NCBI GenBank assembly: GCA_033782935.1
Contig: JAWQEG010000287.1
Coordinates: forward strand, 868,001-932,000
Length of the DNA stretch: 64,000 nt
Origin: Petrolisthes cinctipes
Taxonomy: Eukaryota; Arthropoda; Malacostraca; Decapoda; Porcellanidae
Reading direction: 5' to 3'
In this document: positions 1 through 10,790 of the stretch, piece after piece
How the letters are laid out: each line of letters begins with the position of its first letter
Position numbering within the stretch: the stretch's first letter is position 1
Translations under genes and position numbers: made by a program
The notes under the pieces: model-generated
Told to the model about the DNA's origin: nothing
What the model saw: only the letters and a program-made list of their open reading frames with translations
The model's database searches: none

Positions 1-350
1 CTAACAAGTTTGTAGGACAAGTTCAACCTATTCTACACCCCAATGTACTTGTGTAAGTGCTCCCAAATATTGTACTACCCTTGATAATTTTCTCTAATGT
101 TGTTGACTGATTTAAGTATCAACCAAATAACATTACTAGATAAGCTTGGTGTTAGGAAATTAACTACATTTTCTAGTTGTTACAAACCCTTGATGTCACA
201 GTGGTGTATAAGAATTCATCAGGCCAACTGTACATGCTAGAGTTGTTATGCCATAAAACTAAAACCCCTGAGCCACCTATCCCAATATCTTAAGCAAAGG
301 TTTCTAAGGTTTCAAAACATCTTGGCGAAGGTGGTGAGTTGGGAAGGAAG
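1..350. other. no gene recognised
   Basis: AT-rich sequence without a convincing ORF or repeat. It lies downstream of the proposed last exon of the minus-strand THAP gene, so it may hold that gene's 3' UTR. No clear polyadenylation context decides this. Confidence 0.4.
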
Positions 351-1435
351 TCAGCATGAAGGCTTGCTCGGAGGAATCCGAAGTGACAATGCCGCAATCT
401 GGGCAATGTAAAATACTCCATCCAGAAATATCATAGATAAATATATGTATATAAATAATTATACATATAATTTATGACAGATCAGTATAATTCATGATTC
501 TAGAGTTAGATTAAATGCAATTCAAATAACTAGTAAATTAAAAATATGACACTATTAGAGTAGAATTTATAAATGAAGAAAGATAATAATGAATCAGCAT
601 TTCTCTTACCGGAACAATAAAGTTCAGGTGGTTGAGTTCCTCCAGCAACAGCAGTTTCAATAGGGGCTGAATCTTCTTATGATGTGTCTGTTGAGTGAAA
701 GAGAACTTGTCTTGAATAGGATACAGAAAATATTCATTGTACTGTATATATATTTTCAACTAAAGGAATATATGTAATAGACCCTATATACCATATGTAA
801 CTCATTGATAACTAGTAAATTAAAAATATGAAACAATTAGAGTAGAATTATAAATGAAGAAAGATAATAATGAATCAGCATTTCTCTTACCGGAACAATA
901 AAGTTCATGTTCTTGAGTTCCTCCAGCAACCGCAGTTTCAATAGGGGCTGAATCTTCTTATGATGTGTCTGTTGAGTGAAAGAAAACTTGTCTTGAAGAG
1001 AATACAGAAAACATTCACTGTACTGTATATCCATTTTGGTAAATTTACTGTTTTGGACAGAATAGGATTCTTTGGACAATAATATATTTTACTAGTGTTT
1101 TTTTATGTGTTTTCAACAATTTTTAAATTCATTTCCGTCGCAATTTTTTATTTTTTTATTTAGCCAAACCTAATCTGGACCGCGGCACACTACCAGGACC
1201 TAACTGGGGCAGACTACCGTGACCTAACCAGGGCAGACTACCGGGACCTTACCGGGATTAGATTTCAAGTGTAAACTGTGCTCTACATCCATCCATTTCG
1301 GCTATTTCTATTTTCCCAGTAATCTGCCCTGGTTAGATCCTGGTAGCCTGCCCTGGTTAGGTCCCTGTAGTCTGCCCCGGTTAGGTCCCGGTAGTGTACC
1401 GCGGTCCAGATTAGGTTAGGTCAGGTTTGGTTTGG

Positions 1436-1514
<79 letters not shown>

Positions 1515-2755
1515 CGACGGAAACGAATATCAAAATCGTTGAAAACACATAAAAAAGCACTAGTAAACTATATCATTGTCCAAAGAATCCTATTCTGTCC
1601 GAAACAGTAAATTTACCTATATTTTCAACTAAAGGAATATATAATAATTATACCCTACATACCATATGTAACTCACTGATGTCTGTTGAGTGAAAGAGAA
1701 CTTGTCATGCAGAGAATACAGAAAATATTCACTGTACTGTATATATATTTTCAACTAAAGGAATATATAATATACCCTATATACCATATGTAACTCACTG
1801 ATTGAGATGTTATATTTCAGCAAGACAGGAAAAATTTTAATAAAAATCAATTTTAAAAAGTCATAAAATTCTTCCTACCAGAAACACTGAGCAAATCTTG
1901 CAAAAGCTGGCGCCTCTGTTTTTCCTCAGCTCTGCGCCCACGGTGTTTTGCACTTTCTGCAAAAAGGAAAATAATTAAATCAGACAATCTGGTGGTGCAA
2001 TTTATTTGTATGATCAAGATGGAAAACCTTTCTGCTCTTTTGGTATGGATATGTTTCCCACCTCCCTACCAAACTAGTCATTCATAAAAACTGAAAATAT
2101 TAAGAAATGGTCCCAATCTACCTGCCACCTAACGTTAGTATAAACCAACCCTACACAATGTACAATAAAACCAAATAACCTATAAAACTTTCATAAAATT
2201 GGCCTATCTTACCTGGTTGGCTGTCTTGTCACATTTCAATTGTATGGCTCATATAAACCTTACTTTCAATAAAGATTAGGGGCAGCCCATATCTATGCAC
2301 AAGACTTATTTTAACCTGTTAACAAGCACCATCAAGAAATATTTGTCAGCTCCTACTAATTGCAAATGAAAGATGATATTTAGTAAGTTTTGCACAATAA
2401 GTATTATACCGAAAGTATTGGCAGTAACAGATAAGAGTCCATATTGCCTACCTGAATCCTCCTCCTGTTTTGGGAGAAAAAGCGAAGCAACAGCATCAGC
2501 CTTCAGTGATCTCGTTGCCTGTGGAGACTTGTTCAGGAGCTTCCTCTTGATGCTGTAATTCTGTTTGTAATCTGCTGACTTAAAATGACAGGAGCACACT
2601 CTGGCAGTCTCTGGGTTTAGTTTATCTGCCCGATAGCACGAATTATTCCACTGTTTTAACACTGATTTTGTCCTTGGAAATCGATAAAAATGGCAATTTT
2701 CTTGTTTCTTGCTCCTGTTATTGCTATTGCACCCGTAAACAGCACACCTTGTCAT
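351..2755 (-). CDS. THAP-domain protein gene, multi-exon
   Basis: THAP domains are C2CH zinc modules that bind DNA. The first coding exon (2755-2452) encodes C4, C9, C54 and H57 in the C-x4-C-x44-C-x2-H spacing, W36, P27, and a DAVASLF motif where the family has AVPTIF. The ATG at 2755 gives the usual short N terminus before the first Cys, so I prefer it to the upstream Met at 2785. The exon ends in a GTAGGC donor in phase 1. A 78-nt exon follows (1956-1879; TTTTTGCAG acceptor, GTAGGAAG donor; basic, Arg/Gln-rich), entering and leaving in phase 1. Next come two alternative 101-nt exons (991-891 and 710-610) and a possible last exon (398-351, phase 0, 15 codons plus stop). All phases agree along this chain. 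The THAP call is strong. The last exon is inferred from splice signals only. It could be a host regulator or a domesticated P-like gene. Confidence 0.72.
528..1802 (-). repeat. 282-bp tandem duplication carrying an exon
   Basis: One unit runs 528-809. The next starts at 810 and continues to 1037, is interrupted by a MITE, and resumes at 1618. A third, partial unit lies at about 1680-1802 and lacks the exon core. Units one and two each carry a 101-nt exon with the same acceptor layout (pyrimidine tract then TTCAAG) and the same CCG/GTAAGAG donor. The two encoded peptides differ at only a few residues (Leu or Arg; NHL or KNM). The third copy has lost the AG acceptor. Confidence 0.8.
1038..1617. 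mobile_element. 580-bp MITE with about 200-bp inverted repeats
   Basis: The ends GGTAAATTTACTG and CAGTAAATTTACC are inverted, and complementarity runs about 200 bp inward. Each arm carries several copies of a roughly 24-bp unit with core GACTACCGGGACCTAAC. A 75-nt A run (1438-1512) in the right arm corresponds to a shorter, degenerate T-rich stretch in the left arm. It sits inside the second 282-bp unit. Compared with the uninterrupted unit, the target looks like TATATTTT, with a diverged left copy. Long inverted repeats and an 8-9 bp target suggest a MULE-type MITE, which is inference. The central unit is shared with the MITEs near 52.2 and 61.4 kb. Confidence 0.75.
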
Positions 2756-2843
2756 TGTTCTTATAGAGAAAAAAGCTGGAGTCACTGAGATACAAGCAAA
2801 GCCAAGGCAAAACTCCTCTGTGCGTCTGTGTTTGGGTCTCCAG

Positions 2844-2851
2844 TGACGTCA
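2844..2851. promoter_or_regulatory. CRE-type palindrome upstream of the THAP gene
   Basis: TGACGTCA lies about 90 bp upstream of the THAP start codon, beside GC-richer sequence with GTGCATTGTGGG at about 2867. This fits a short core promoter for the minus-strand gene. An identical octamer sits upstream of the small first exon at 61.04 kb. Function is inferred from position only. Confidence 0.4.
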
Positions 2852-3660
2852 CGGCTGTATGGCGCCGTGCATTGTGGGTAAAACAAGTGCTCAGTGAACT
2901 ATCCTTACTGTCTCTCATCCTTGCACTAAAAGACGTGTAGGCAGGGTTAATTGAGGTGAGGTGGGAGCAGGTGAGGTGAGGGCAAGATTAGAGGCTTAGT
3001 CGGGTTAGATCAGGTCTGTAGGGATAAAGGGGAGTGGGCAAAAGAGGAAAGGACGGTTAAAGTAAGGTGTGGGTGTTGTTTGGAGGTTAGTGGGTGGGGA
3101 GAAGTAGTACTAGCGAATACAGAGAAAAATTAAAATGGAGTTTAGGCAAAAAATACTTATGTGAGATGGGATGAGTACACATGGCACTAAACGGTGCAAC
3201 CAGAAGCACACAAACACATAGAAATATTACGCCCTCACAAAATGCACTCAAGCTCTTAAAATTTTCCTCTAGATTGGCCTCTAAAATCACCTATAGTGAC
3301 TCTTGTAAATTTCAATATTTTTTCCGCTACATAATTTCCAAATCCGCTAGATCTTGCTGAAAATCCGTCAAATTGGCATCACTCAAGCAAGGCAATATTG
3401 CCAGGATAACTTAACGAAATTTCCCTAACTCCAACATCAGAATTTCCCCTTTTGCCTTAATAATTCTCTATTTACTATTACCGCAATAACTTTCTCTGTT
3501 TACTCTTGAACAGTCATTATATAATTTCCCTGTGTGGACTTCAAATTTCCCTGAAACATACAAATTCCCGCTGCACCTGGCAACACTGAAGGTAGTCAAC
3601 AACAACAAAAAGCGCGGGAAATTATTTGTAGTGTTACCCAACAAAACAAAGTGCCAGTGA
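2852..3660. other. no gene recognised
   Basis: A G-rich stretch (about 2930-3110) is followed by AT-rich sequence without coding signal. Short frames here have no recognisable motif. Confidence 0.4.
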
Positions 3661-3741
3661 TGCCAGCTTCCGTTTGAGAAAGAGAGGGCGCAAAGAAGAT
3701 GGATCAGTTTCAGAGTTAAAAAATATTTCGATCCCGAGACA

Positions 3742-4961
3742 CTTATTGACGGTAGCAGGTTCATCCGCCTCCGTGACGATGCGCTCCAAGTCCATTCGCC
3801 CCATAAGTTGGGGCACATCTACTCGTGGGGAAGTTGATGCGCCCCAATACCAAGTCGTTGCGCCCCAACTCGCATACATTGGATGAACCAGCCAAATGAG
3901 GTTACTTTGGAGTACAAATATTGTCTCTCATACAAATACTATATACTATAGGTTAACCCAATTCAGTTCGGATCATTGGGTGAACGGATTTAGCCGATAC
4001 TGTTGATGTGGAGCATGTCACTGTCAGTTATGAGCATGCGATATGGCGAGCCATACCAAAGGTGTATCCCACAGTGACCATCCATGGCTGCCGATTTCAC
4101 TGGGCCCAGGCAGTGTGGCGACAAGTGCAGGCCCATGGCTTGGAAGTTGATTATCGCCAAGACTGTGGTACACACAAGTTTATAAGAAAGTTGCTTGCAC
4201 TCCCATACCTGCCATGTGAGGATATCAATACAACATTTGACGAGCTAATTTCAAGCGCAGCCCTTACCCCTAACTTAATTACTCTTATTGCGTACATTTA
4301 AGTTAGTGTCTTACACTTAAGTTGTGTACACTTAAGTTAGTGTCTGACAGGAAAATCAAGCGCATCCAGAGAAAATCCTATAGTACACTCCAGGCCTGTT
4401 TGTATAAATTGCTGGGATAGGTACACTAATAGAGATCTGTCGCCAATGTAACTACTTGTCGAATGTTCCTATTTTGTACCATACTAGTTTTTCCATCCTG
4501 TTTTGTCTCCTTTTATGTTTAAAATACTGTATTTGATGCAATAAAGAGGTTTTCGTGACGTATGAATATGCAATAAATACGTTTTTTTATATTAAAACTA
4601 TTATTACTACATGCTATGTGTCTAATAATTTTATCTCCTAAATTGAGTTCCTTTAAAAAAGGATTTGGGGCGCAAGAACTCAATATGTCGAATATGCAAT
4701 AAAGAGGTTTTTATGACGAGTATATATGCAATACAGATTTTTTTTTTATATAAATATTAAACTATTTATTATTACATCCAATGTGTAATATTCTGTTTTT
4801 AATTACGAGTTCGTTTATCATGATGACTAAAAGTTTTCAAACTTTGAAAAAGGGAGTTGGGGCACATCAACTACTGATGAAGTAGATTCGCCCCAACTTC
4901 TGGGGCGAATGGACTTGGGGCGCAACGTGACTGGGGCGGATAGACTGTAAACCTTATTGAC
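3742..4961. mobile_element. MULE/Mutator element with 9-bp target duplication
   Basis: CTTATTGAC occurs at 3742-3750 and again at 4953-4961, a perfect 9-bp duplication as expected for Mutator-like elements. Between them, inverted arms of about 100-130 bp (3751-3880 and 4845-4952) contain repeated GCGCCCCAA blocks. The element is about 1.2 kb and holds only a piece of transposase, so it cannot move on its own. It interrupts the LINE frame, so it is younger than that LINE. Confidence 0.88.
3990..4301 (+). pseudogene. MULE transposase fragment
   Basis: The frame shows the MULE transposase core: an acidic pair near the start (DVEH, SYEHA), an AIPKVYP stretch, then the hallmark GCRFHWAQAVWR block followed by GLEVDY. 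This block lies in the DDE/RNase-H-like catalytic fold of the family. Only about 100 residues remain of a protein that is normally several hundred long. The N-terminal zinc region and C-terminal part are missing. Confidence 0.8.
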
Positions 4962-7120
4962 AGTGCGATACGAAGGTTGGAAACAGAGATGCAAAATAGC
5001 TGTGAACATGATATGACGGAGGCGGGAAAGTGTGTGCGATGTGTATCGATTTTGTATAATCGTGTTTTTAAAGAGGAATATGAGGCAATGTGTCCTGTAA
5101 TTAAAAAGGAAATAATTGAGAAAGATCATGCACCATGGTTTAATGGTGAGATATCACGAGCTAAGGCAAAGAAGAAGAAAAAAAAAGAAAGAGCTTGGCG
5201 TAGACTACGCACTGATATTGCTAGAAGAGATTATCAACACACAAAGAGAGAAGAAAACAGACTCATAGTACGGAGAAAGAGGCAATATTACTCTAGTAAA
5301 GTCAAGGAGGCCAGGTCAGATATGAATAAACTATATTTCATACTCAATAATTTAACTGGTAATAAAAAGAAGCCAAGGTTGCCTGAAGGATATCCTGCTG
5401 ATGAAGAACTTGCAAACAAATTCTTAGAATCTTTTGACAATAAAATAGCAACTATAGGAAGTGGTTTGAATGTGATGCATAGACATACTCAAATGTCTGA
5501 GAGCAAATTACTTAGCTTTCAAAACATCGGTATGGCCAAGATGAAAGAAATTGTACAAAGAGTGAAATTAACTCATTGCGATAATGATCCGTTACCTGTA
5601 TCGGATGTTATAATGAGTAAAAATGTAGACGACATTTTTAATGTGTTACTGCAAATTATCAACCTAAGTTTTGATAACAATGTTTTTCCGGAGAGTGAGA
5701 AATTGGCTATTATCAAGCCTATTGTAAAAGGTAACCTTGATCCTCAGAGTCTAAGTTCGTATAGACCAGTAACAATTCTGACCTTTTTATCGAAAGTGAT
5801 TGAAAATGTGATTTTAGATCAGTTATGGCATCACTTGAATAAGGTGAAGGCTATACCTGATAGTCAGTCTGCATATAGGCAGCTATACTCAACTGAGACT
5901 GCACTATGTACTATGCTCTATGTAAATGACCTAATTGTGTTAATGGATGAAGGAAAGTGTAGTGTTCTTATTATGCTTGATTTGAGTGCTGCATTTGACA
6001 CAGTAATGCATAGTATACTTCTAGATGATTTAAAGTCTATAGGTGTTGAGGGGAATGCACTGGTCTATTTGCAAAGTTATTTAAAAGATAGAACATATTG
6101 TGTACAGGTTGGGAAATCCTTTTCAAGAAATAAACCCCTGCGAAGAGGAGTCCCTCAGGGGAGTGTATTGGGTCCTATTCTCTTCTGTATCTACACTATC
6201 AAACTATCACATATACTAGAGAAACATGGTGCCAACTTCAAACTATTTGCTGATGATACACAGTTTTATATATCTATAAATAATGTGGTGGATGCAGAGG
6301 TAAATTTGAGTGTTATTATGTCCGATATTAAGGATTGGATGAATTTGAAACAACTCAACTTAAATCCAAGTAAAACTGAGTGTTTGGTCGTTGGAAAAAA
6401 GACCAATCTTAGAAGATTGGACATCTCAAGCTTACGAGTGCATGGTAGTACGCTGGATGTAAAATGAAAGACTTAGGAGTGCTGCTAGACGAAAATCTCT
6501 CTTTCGAAGCTCAAATTAATCAAGTGGTGAAAGTTTCTGGTTATCACCTGAGGAACATTGCTTTTGTTAGAAAATATTTAGATCAGGATACCGTGAAGAT
6601 GCTTCTTCATAACTATGTCATAAGCAGACTAGATTACTGCAATTCCCTATATTATGGTTTGCCAGACTATCGGTTAAGAAAATTGCAAAACGTAATGAAC
6701 AGAGCAGCAAGATTAATTAAAGGTCTTCCATCTCGTGAGAGGATAACCCCAGCACTCATTGACTTACATTGGTTACCAATAAAGGCGAGGATTGTTTACA
6801 AGATATGTCTTCTAACATTCCGAGCATTAAAATTTGGAAAACCGGAGTACTTGATGAATCTTTTAAGAGGTTTTCAAGTAAATACCTGAATGGGACTGAG
6901 GCATAGTGATGATCAATACAGGTTAAATGAGCCAAGGAGTAATCTGACAATGGGTTTCAGAGTGTTTGAAAGGTGTGCACCAAGGCTCTTTAATGGATTG
7001 CCATTAGATGTCCGGAGTAGTGAAAATTGCACGATTTTTAAGAAAAGACTGAAAACACATCTGTTCGCTGAGTGTTACGACACGGATGATATGAGTATTA
7101 CAAGTGATTATAGTGTTTAG
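4962..7120 (+). pseudogene. LINE reverse transcriptase, broken
   Basis: This encodes the linker and reverse transcriptase that copy LINE RNA at a nicked target. Visible RT blocks are SYRPVTILTFLSKVIE, a DLSAAFDTV palm block, RGVPQGSVLGP and the catalytic FADDTQ. The lysine-rich start (about 5160-5200) is the usual linker. The first part ends at a stop at 6465-6467, and homology continues one frame over from 6464 (LGVLLDENLSF), so there is a frameshift. A second, in-frame TGA at 6887-6889 cuts the C-terminal domain (LDYCNSLYYGLP, HWLPIKARI), which ends at 7120. It is a pseudogene. Confidence 0.85.
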
Positions 7121-7572
7121 TAATATTGAGAGAGGCCCTGCGGAGCACCATCTGCTGGTGGAGCGGTGCATAGAATATCCAACAACAAATAACAAGTAAA
7201 ATTAAATCTTAAATATTCGAAACATTCTAAATAAAGCACGATGAAGTTCTTCTCTTTGGTCTTCTCCCTTCTCTTCATAATTATATTTATGTACAATGGA
7301 CTATAACTATCAGGAATAACGTTAAATGTATTTTATATATATATATTTATTTGTGTATATCAGATTTATCTTTTATATACATCTATTTTTATATATGAAA
7401 TTAGATTGCTATAAAATGTAAATTTTTGTATTTTGTGCCTTTGAATTAGCATAATGATGAAGGATTACAAATGACGTATGCGAGGAGGTGCTTATCCTGA
7501 GGCAATCCTCGCATACTGATGTGTCCTTCATTGTTCACATGAGCCACCATCTATGACTGGAGCGAACTACAA

Positions 7573-7768
7573 TCAATTCTCATTTTACACTTGTATATTG
7601 GGTGTGTAATGTAGTGTGTGTAATGAAACTGTGTACAGAAAATCCTCATGGTACAGTACACTTGTATATAGGGTGTGTGATATAGTGTATGATAAGTATT
7701 TACAGTACATACATTCATTACACACACACAATTTCACATACATAATGCCAGTGTAAAATGAGAATTGA
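7573..7768. repeat. 196-bp MITE-like inverted repeat
   Basis: TCAATTCTCATTTTACACT at the left end is matched by its reverse complement at the right end. The interior is TG/CA-rich and partly complementary further in. No ORF. The superfamily is not clear. Confidence 0.6.
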
Positions 7769-8572
7769 CTATACTGGGTTGGCATATTTGTTTACATTTA
7801 TGTCATCCTGGGGTCGCAAGGTTATGGATGCTGGAGTTGCAAGCCTAATACCCCCATCAAGGGTAATTTCTATGTAAAAGCGAGATTTTTGTCCCCTTAA
7901 TTTAATATTACTATTTTACTTTACTCTGAGAGGAAAACAAAAACCCACTGCCTTTAACAAAACAAAAAGCCACCAGTGTATGCTACTACTCTATCCTATA
8001 TAGCTGGATCAACCTGGTCTGGAAAACAAGAGACGGATGAGGAACAGGACTTGCCTTGCGAATACCAAAAATAAATCATACAAAGGACAAGTCCAGATCC
8101 TCTCCAGTACTGGGTAAACTCTGCCACCACCAGACCAAAGTCGATCAGAGGAACCAAGTGAACACACACTGGAAGGGTAGCGTAGCGTTAGCTTATTTAG
8201 GCTCGTGAGTAAGCAACCTAGACTAAGATTTTAACGGGGGTACGATCAGAGTTGTGAATTGAAAACCAATATCTATATAGGAACACTTTCTATTTGTTAT
8301 ATCGGTGACTGAAATACTCAACTAATCATTTATATAATAAGAATACAGTAATATTTCCCCCTCTCTTGTCAATATTTCCTACTTCCCGTTCTGTCACCTA
8401 GGACAGGAAGAATTCCGTGTCTCGCTAGTTGACAGATCTAAACACTCTTAAATCCACATACCAAAAACAATGACCACAATATTTCAAACAAATTACATCC
8501 TAAAAATCAATATCCTACATCGTAACATCAATATCCTAATACATCCTAACATCAATATCCTAATAATATTTT

Positions 8573-8690
8573 TCGAATTGTGAATTGCCATTTGTAATTG
8601 TTTATTGAAATCATATTATTCGAATTGTGAATTGCATGCCATTTTTAATTGTTAATTGAAATCATATTATTCGAATTGTGAATTGCCAGC
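8573..8690. repeat. tandem repeat, 47-51 bp unit, 2.5 copies
   Basis: Units start at 8573, 8620 and 8671 with TCGAATTGTGAATTGC. A shorter CAATATCCTAA repeat precedes them at about 8508-8565. The rest of 7769-8572 shows nothing I recognise. Confidence 0.7.
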
Positions 8691-8769
8691 AATTATTATT
8701 AGTATTATTCACCACATGTGTGTCAAGTTGCTCAAGGGAATGTTACCAAATCAATAAGGCTTCTTCACC

Positions 8770-8992
8770 CAGCTGTTGTCACCAAAGCCAGAAACAGAAT
8801 GAGAGCAAATATACCTTAGTTACTATGTCCTTACGTGAACACACAATATTCTTCAGTTATTTAAATTCAATCACTGGACTAACTGATTCACTACTCACAA
8901 TACAATATATATATATATATATATATAACGAGAGCTAGTTTGAGCTCTTACCTGTTATCACCAAAGCCAGAAACAGAATGAGAAGGAAATAC
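8770..8992. repeat. short direct duplication around an AT microsatellite
   Basis: A roughly 30-bp block containing TCACCAAAGCCAGAAACAGA occurs at about 8778 and 8957, with a TA microsatellite at 8904-8927 between. The remainder up to the LTR at 9088 has no gene. Confidence 0.5.
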
Positions 8993-9087
8993 TGAAGGCT
9001 ACTCCCTCTTCACTTCTCCTTCCATCTCCACTTGTTAAACAAAGTAGTGCCTCATATTTCATGTCCTAGCATTTTCATCAGTTCACC

Positions 9088-10233
9088 TGTAACGCACCTA
9101 TAAGTATCAGCAGGAATCAAACTGGCAATAAGCCGGTTTTTTTCCCTTCCTACCGCCCGTACCAGTGTCAGTTGGAAACAAACTAGCAATCGGTTGTTTC
9201 CATAACCACCCCTATGAGAATCCGCAGACACTAAGTCATTTTCTTACCGTCCTGCTATTTAAACTTGAAGGTTTTGAGAAGTAATATTAAGTTATTGATG
9301 TAATTAGGTTAAGAACAAGATATCAGCCAGGGGAAAAACAGCTAATACGAAGGAGAGACTACGCATGTGCAGAAGGTGACGTAGTGTGACGTAGCAGCAT
9401 TTGGCGGGAAATTTAGGCTATAAAACCTGGGGGAAGAGAGACGGAAGTCAGTTCCGCCTTCTCTCTCTCACAGGTAAGACCTATATTAACCAGTGCAAAT
9501 TTCAAAAGTGAGATCCGCCTCAAAACTGAGAGATACTAATTGAGTTCCGCCTTCTCTCTCTCACAGAGTCACGTAAATACTCCTGAATTATTCAAGCGTG
9601 TAAACCTGGCTGTATTTTGAGTATTTTTCTTGTATTTGAATATTTGTTTAGTATTTTGTGATGTTGTATATTTCTTGTATTTGAATATTTGTTTAGTATT
9701 TTGTGATTTTGTATATTTTTGTGGATCTTGTGTAAATCTTGGTTTTTTGTATATATGTTAAACTTAACGTGGGAGGGAGGAAAGTAGAATTCTCGAGGTA
9801 ACGTAAAGAGTAATAGGGGAGTCAATATTTTGTTCGGAATTATTGGTGTGAGAAGTAACCATACCTCTTGGCAATTATCGGTCGACAAGATATTGCTAAC
9901 GGGTCAGTTGTGTATGAATCGAGAATCCTTCTTTTCTGGTCATTTCAATTTGGATTTAAAATAATGTGTCAGATCTCCTGAGTTAGACGTGTGGTGTTGA
10001 TAAGACTCAAATAAATAAAAACTAGAGTAAAATTAAATCATCTAGCGGGTTTATGTCCACCCCTCTCGTGTATACTGCAGTAAAATAGTCGTCACTGGTG
10101 ATTCTCGTGAATCTGGGGTGACCTGCCTGTGACACCTCCCCGGACCCAGAACTCTTGGTAATCTAGTAGGGGCCCCCACAGTGTGGTTGCCTCAGGGATC
10201 AGGGGAACAGTGGAAACTTGGGGGAGCCTTACA
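9088..10233 (+). repeat. 5' LTR of Gypsy 1
   Basis: The boundaries are inferred from the TGTAA...TTACA inverted ends, about 1.15 kb apart, directly before the primer-binding region. Inside are a TATAAAA box (9419-9425), an initiator-like GTCAGTT about 25 bp downstream, a roughly 51-bp tandem repeat (about 9620-9715) and AATAAA signals near 10009-10016. This is the expected U3-R-U5 layout. With no second LTR the ends cannot be confirmed by comparison. Confidence 0.65.
9451..9566 (+). promoter_or_regulatory. duplicated 23-bp element forming a donor/acceptor pair in the leader
   Basis: The same 23-bp block ending CTCTCTCTCACAG occurs at 9451-9473 and 9544-9566. The first copy is followed by GTAAGA, a good 5' splice site. 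The second copy is a pyrimidine tract ending in AG, a good 3' splice site. Together they could remove a 93-nt intron (9474-9566) from the retrotransposon leader. Confidence 0.45.
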
Positions 10234-10260
10234 TTTTTGGTGGCAGCTGGTGGAATCTGG
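10234..10260 (+). promoter_or_regulatory. probable primer-binding site
   Basis: TTTTTGGTGGCAGCTGGTGG directly follows the LTR end, where a tRNA 3' end primes minus-strand synthesis in Gypsy elements. I did not assign the tRNA. Confidence 0.45.
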
Positions 10261-10297
10261 TGAGGTTAGGCAGAAGCCTAGACCACGAGTGGTCACT

Positions 10298-10789
10298 ATG
10301 AAGGTAGCCCTGGTGGGGCATAGCCAGGTACCGAGAGAGTTGGAGATTGCCGACGCAGAGGTTAGAATTTTTCGTTCTTCCGGCGCAAAAGTAGAAACTT
10401 TTAATGAGAATTCAGTTTTATAGCTGGAAGCACGACATCACGCTTTTATGGACATAAAAGAGACTACTAGCCCAGCAGATCTGACTGAAAAAATTTTGAG
10501 CGTAGCCACCCAGATCAAAGAGCAGTGCGAATCCCACGTAATAGTGGTGGAGATCGAGCGCCGAAATTATTTAACTGATCGATTTGTAGGTAATAGGCAA
10601 TATAGAGCTGTGAGTATTTCAGTAAACAAAAGATTGATGCGAAGCCGGCAGTTCCCCATGACTAATTACGGCGCAGTGGGGTTCGTACATGCACACGATG
10701 GTCTCCATTTTTCAAGGGGGGTCCAAAATTTCATTTGTAACCGAATGCGAGACACCATTCTTTTGTGGAAGGGTAGGCTAGGACTATAA
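10298..10789 (+). pseudogene. SGNH-hydrolase-like ORF upstream of gag
   Basis: From the ATG at 10298 the frame begins KVALVGHSQVPREL, a GDSL-type block with the Ser kept in GHSQ. It ends with HAHDGLHFSRG, the D-x-x-H block that supplies Asp and His in SGNH/GDSL esterases. Between them is an EIERRNY-like segment similar to the family's central strand. A UAG at 10421-10423 lies in frame, and reading resumes without a shift. The block that normally carries the oxyanion Asn (GxND) looks missing around 10430-10460, perhaps deleted. The ORF ends TAA one base before the gag ATG, which suggests coupled expression. SGNH/esterase domains are known in CR1-type LINE ORF1. Here it precedes gag of an LTR element. 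The fold is inferred from motifs only. Confidence 0.55.
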
Positions 10790-10790
10790 A

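Larger units (their letters stand above)
3661..7500 (+). mobile_element. 5'-truncated CR1/L2/Daphne-like LINE, split by a MULE
   Basis: The LINE reading frame is already open at about 3661 in the endonuclease-RT linker. It stops at the MULE insertion (3751-4952) and resumes in the same frame at 4962. Only one copy of the 9-bp target belongs to the LINE. No endonuclease domain is present, so the 5' end is truncated. After the coding part comes a 3' UTR with a CTGC-rich hairpin-like stretch at about 7137-7170. The exact 3' end and a LINE-level target duplication were not found. The clade is judged from the RT C-terminal style only. Confidence 0.7.

Noticed and set aside
8678..8938. 86-aa ORF starting in a tandem repeat
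   Set aside because: It starts in the 50-bp repeat and ends in the TA microsatellite, with no motif.
10181..10297. Upstream extension of the SGNH-like ORF
   Set aside because: It would start in the LTR and read through the primer-binding region; the ATG at 10298 starts the recognisable domain.
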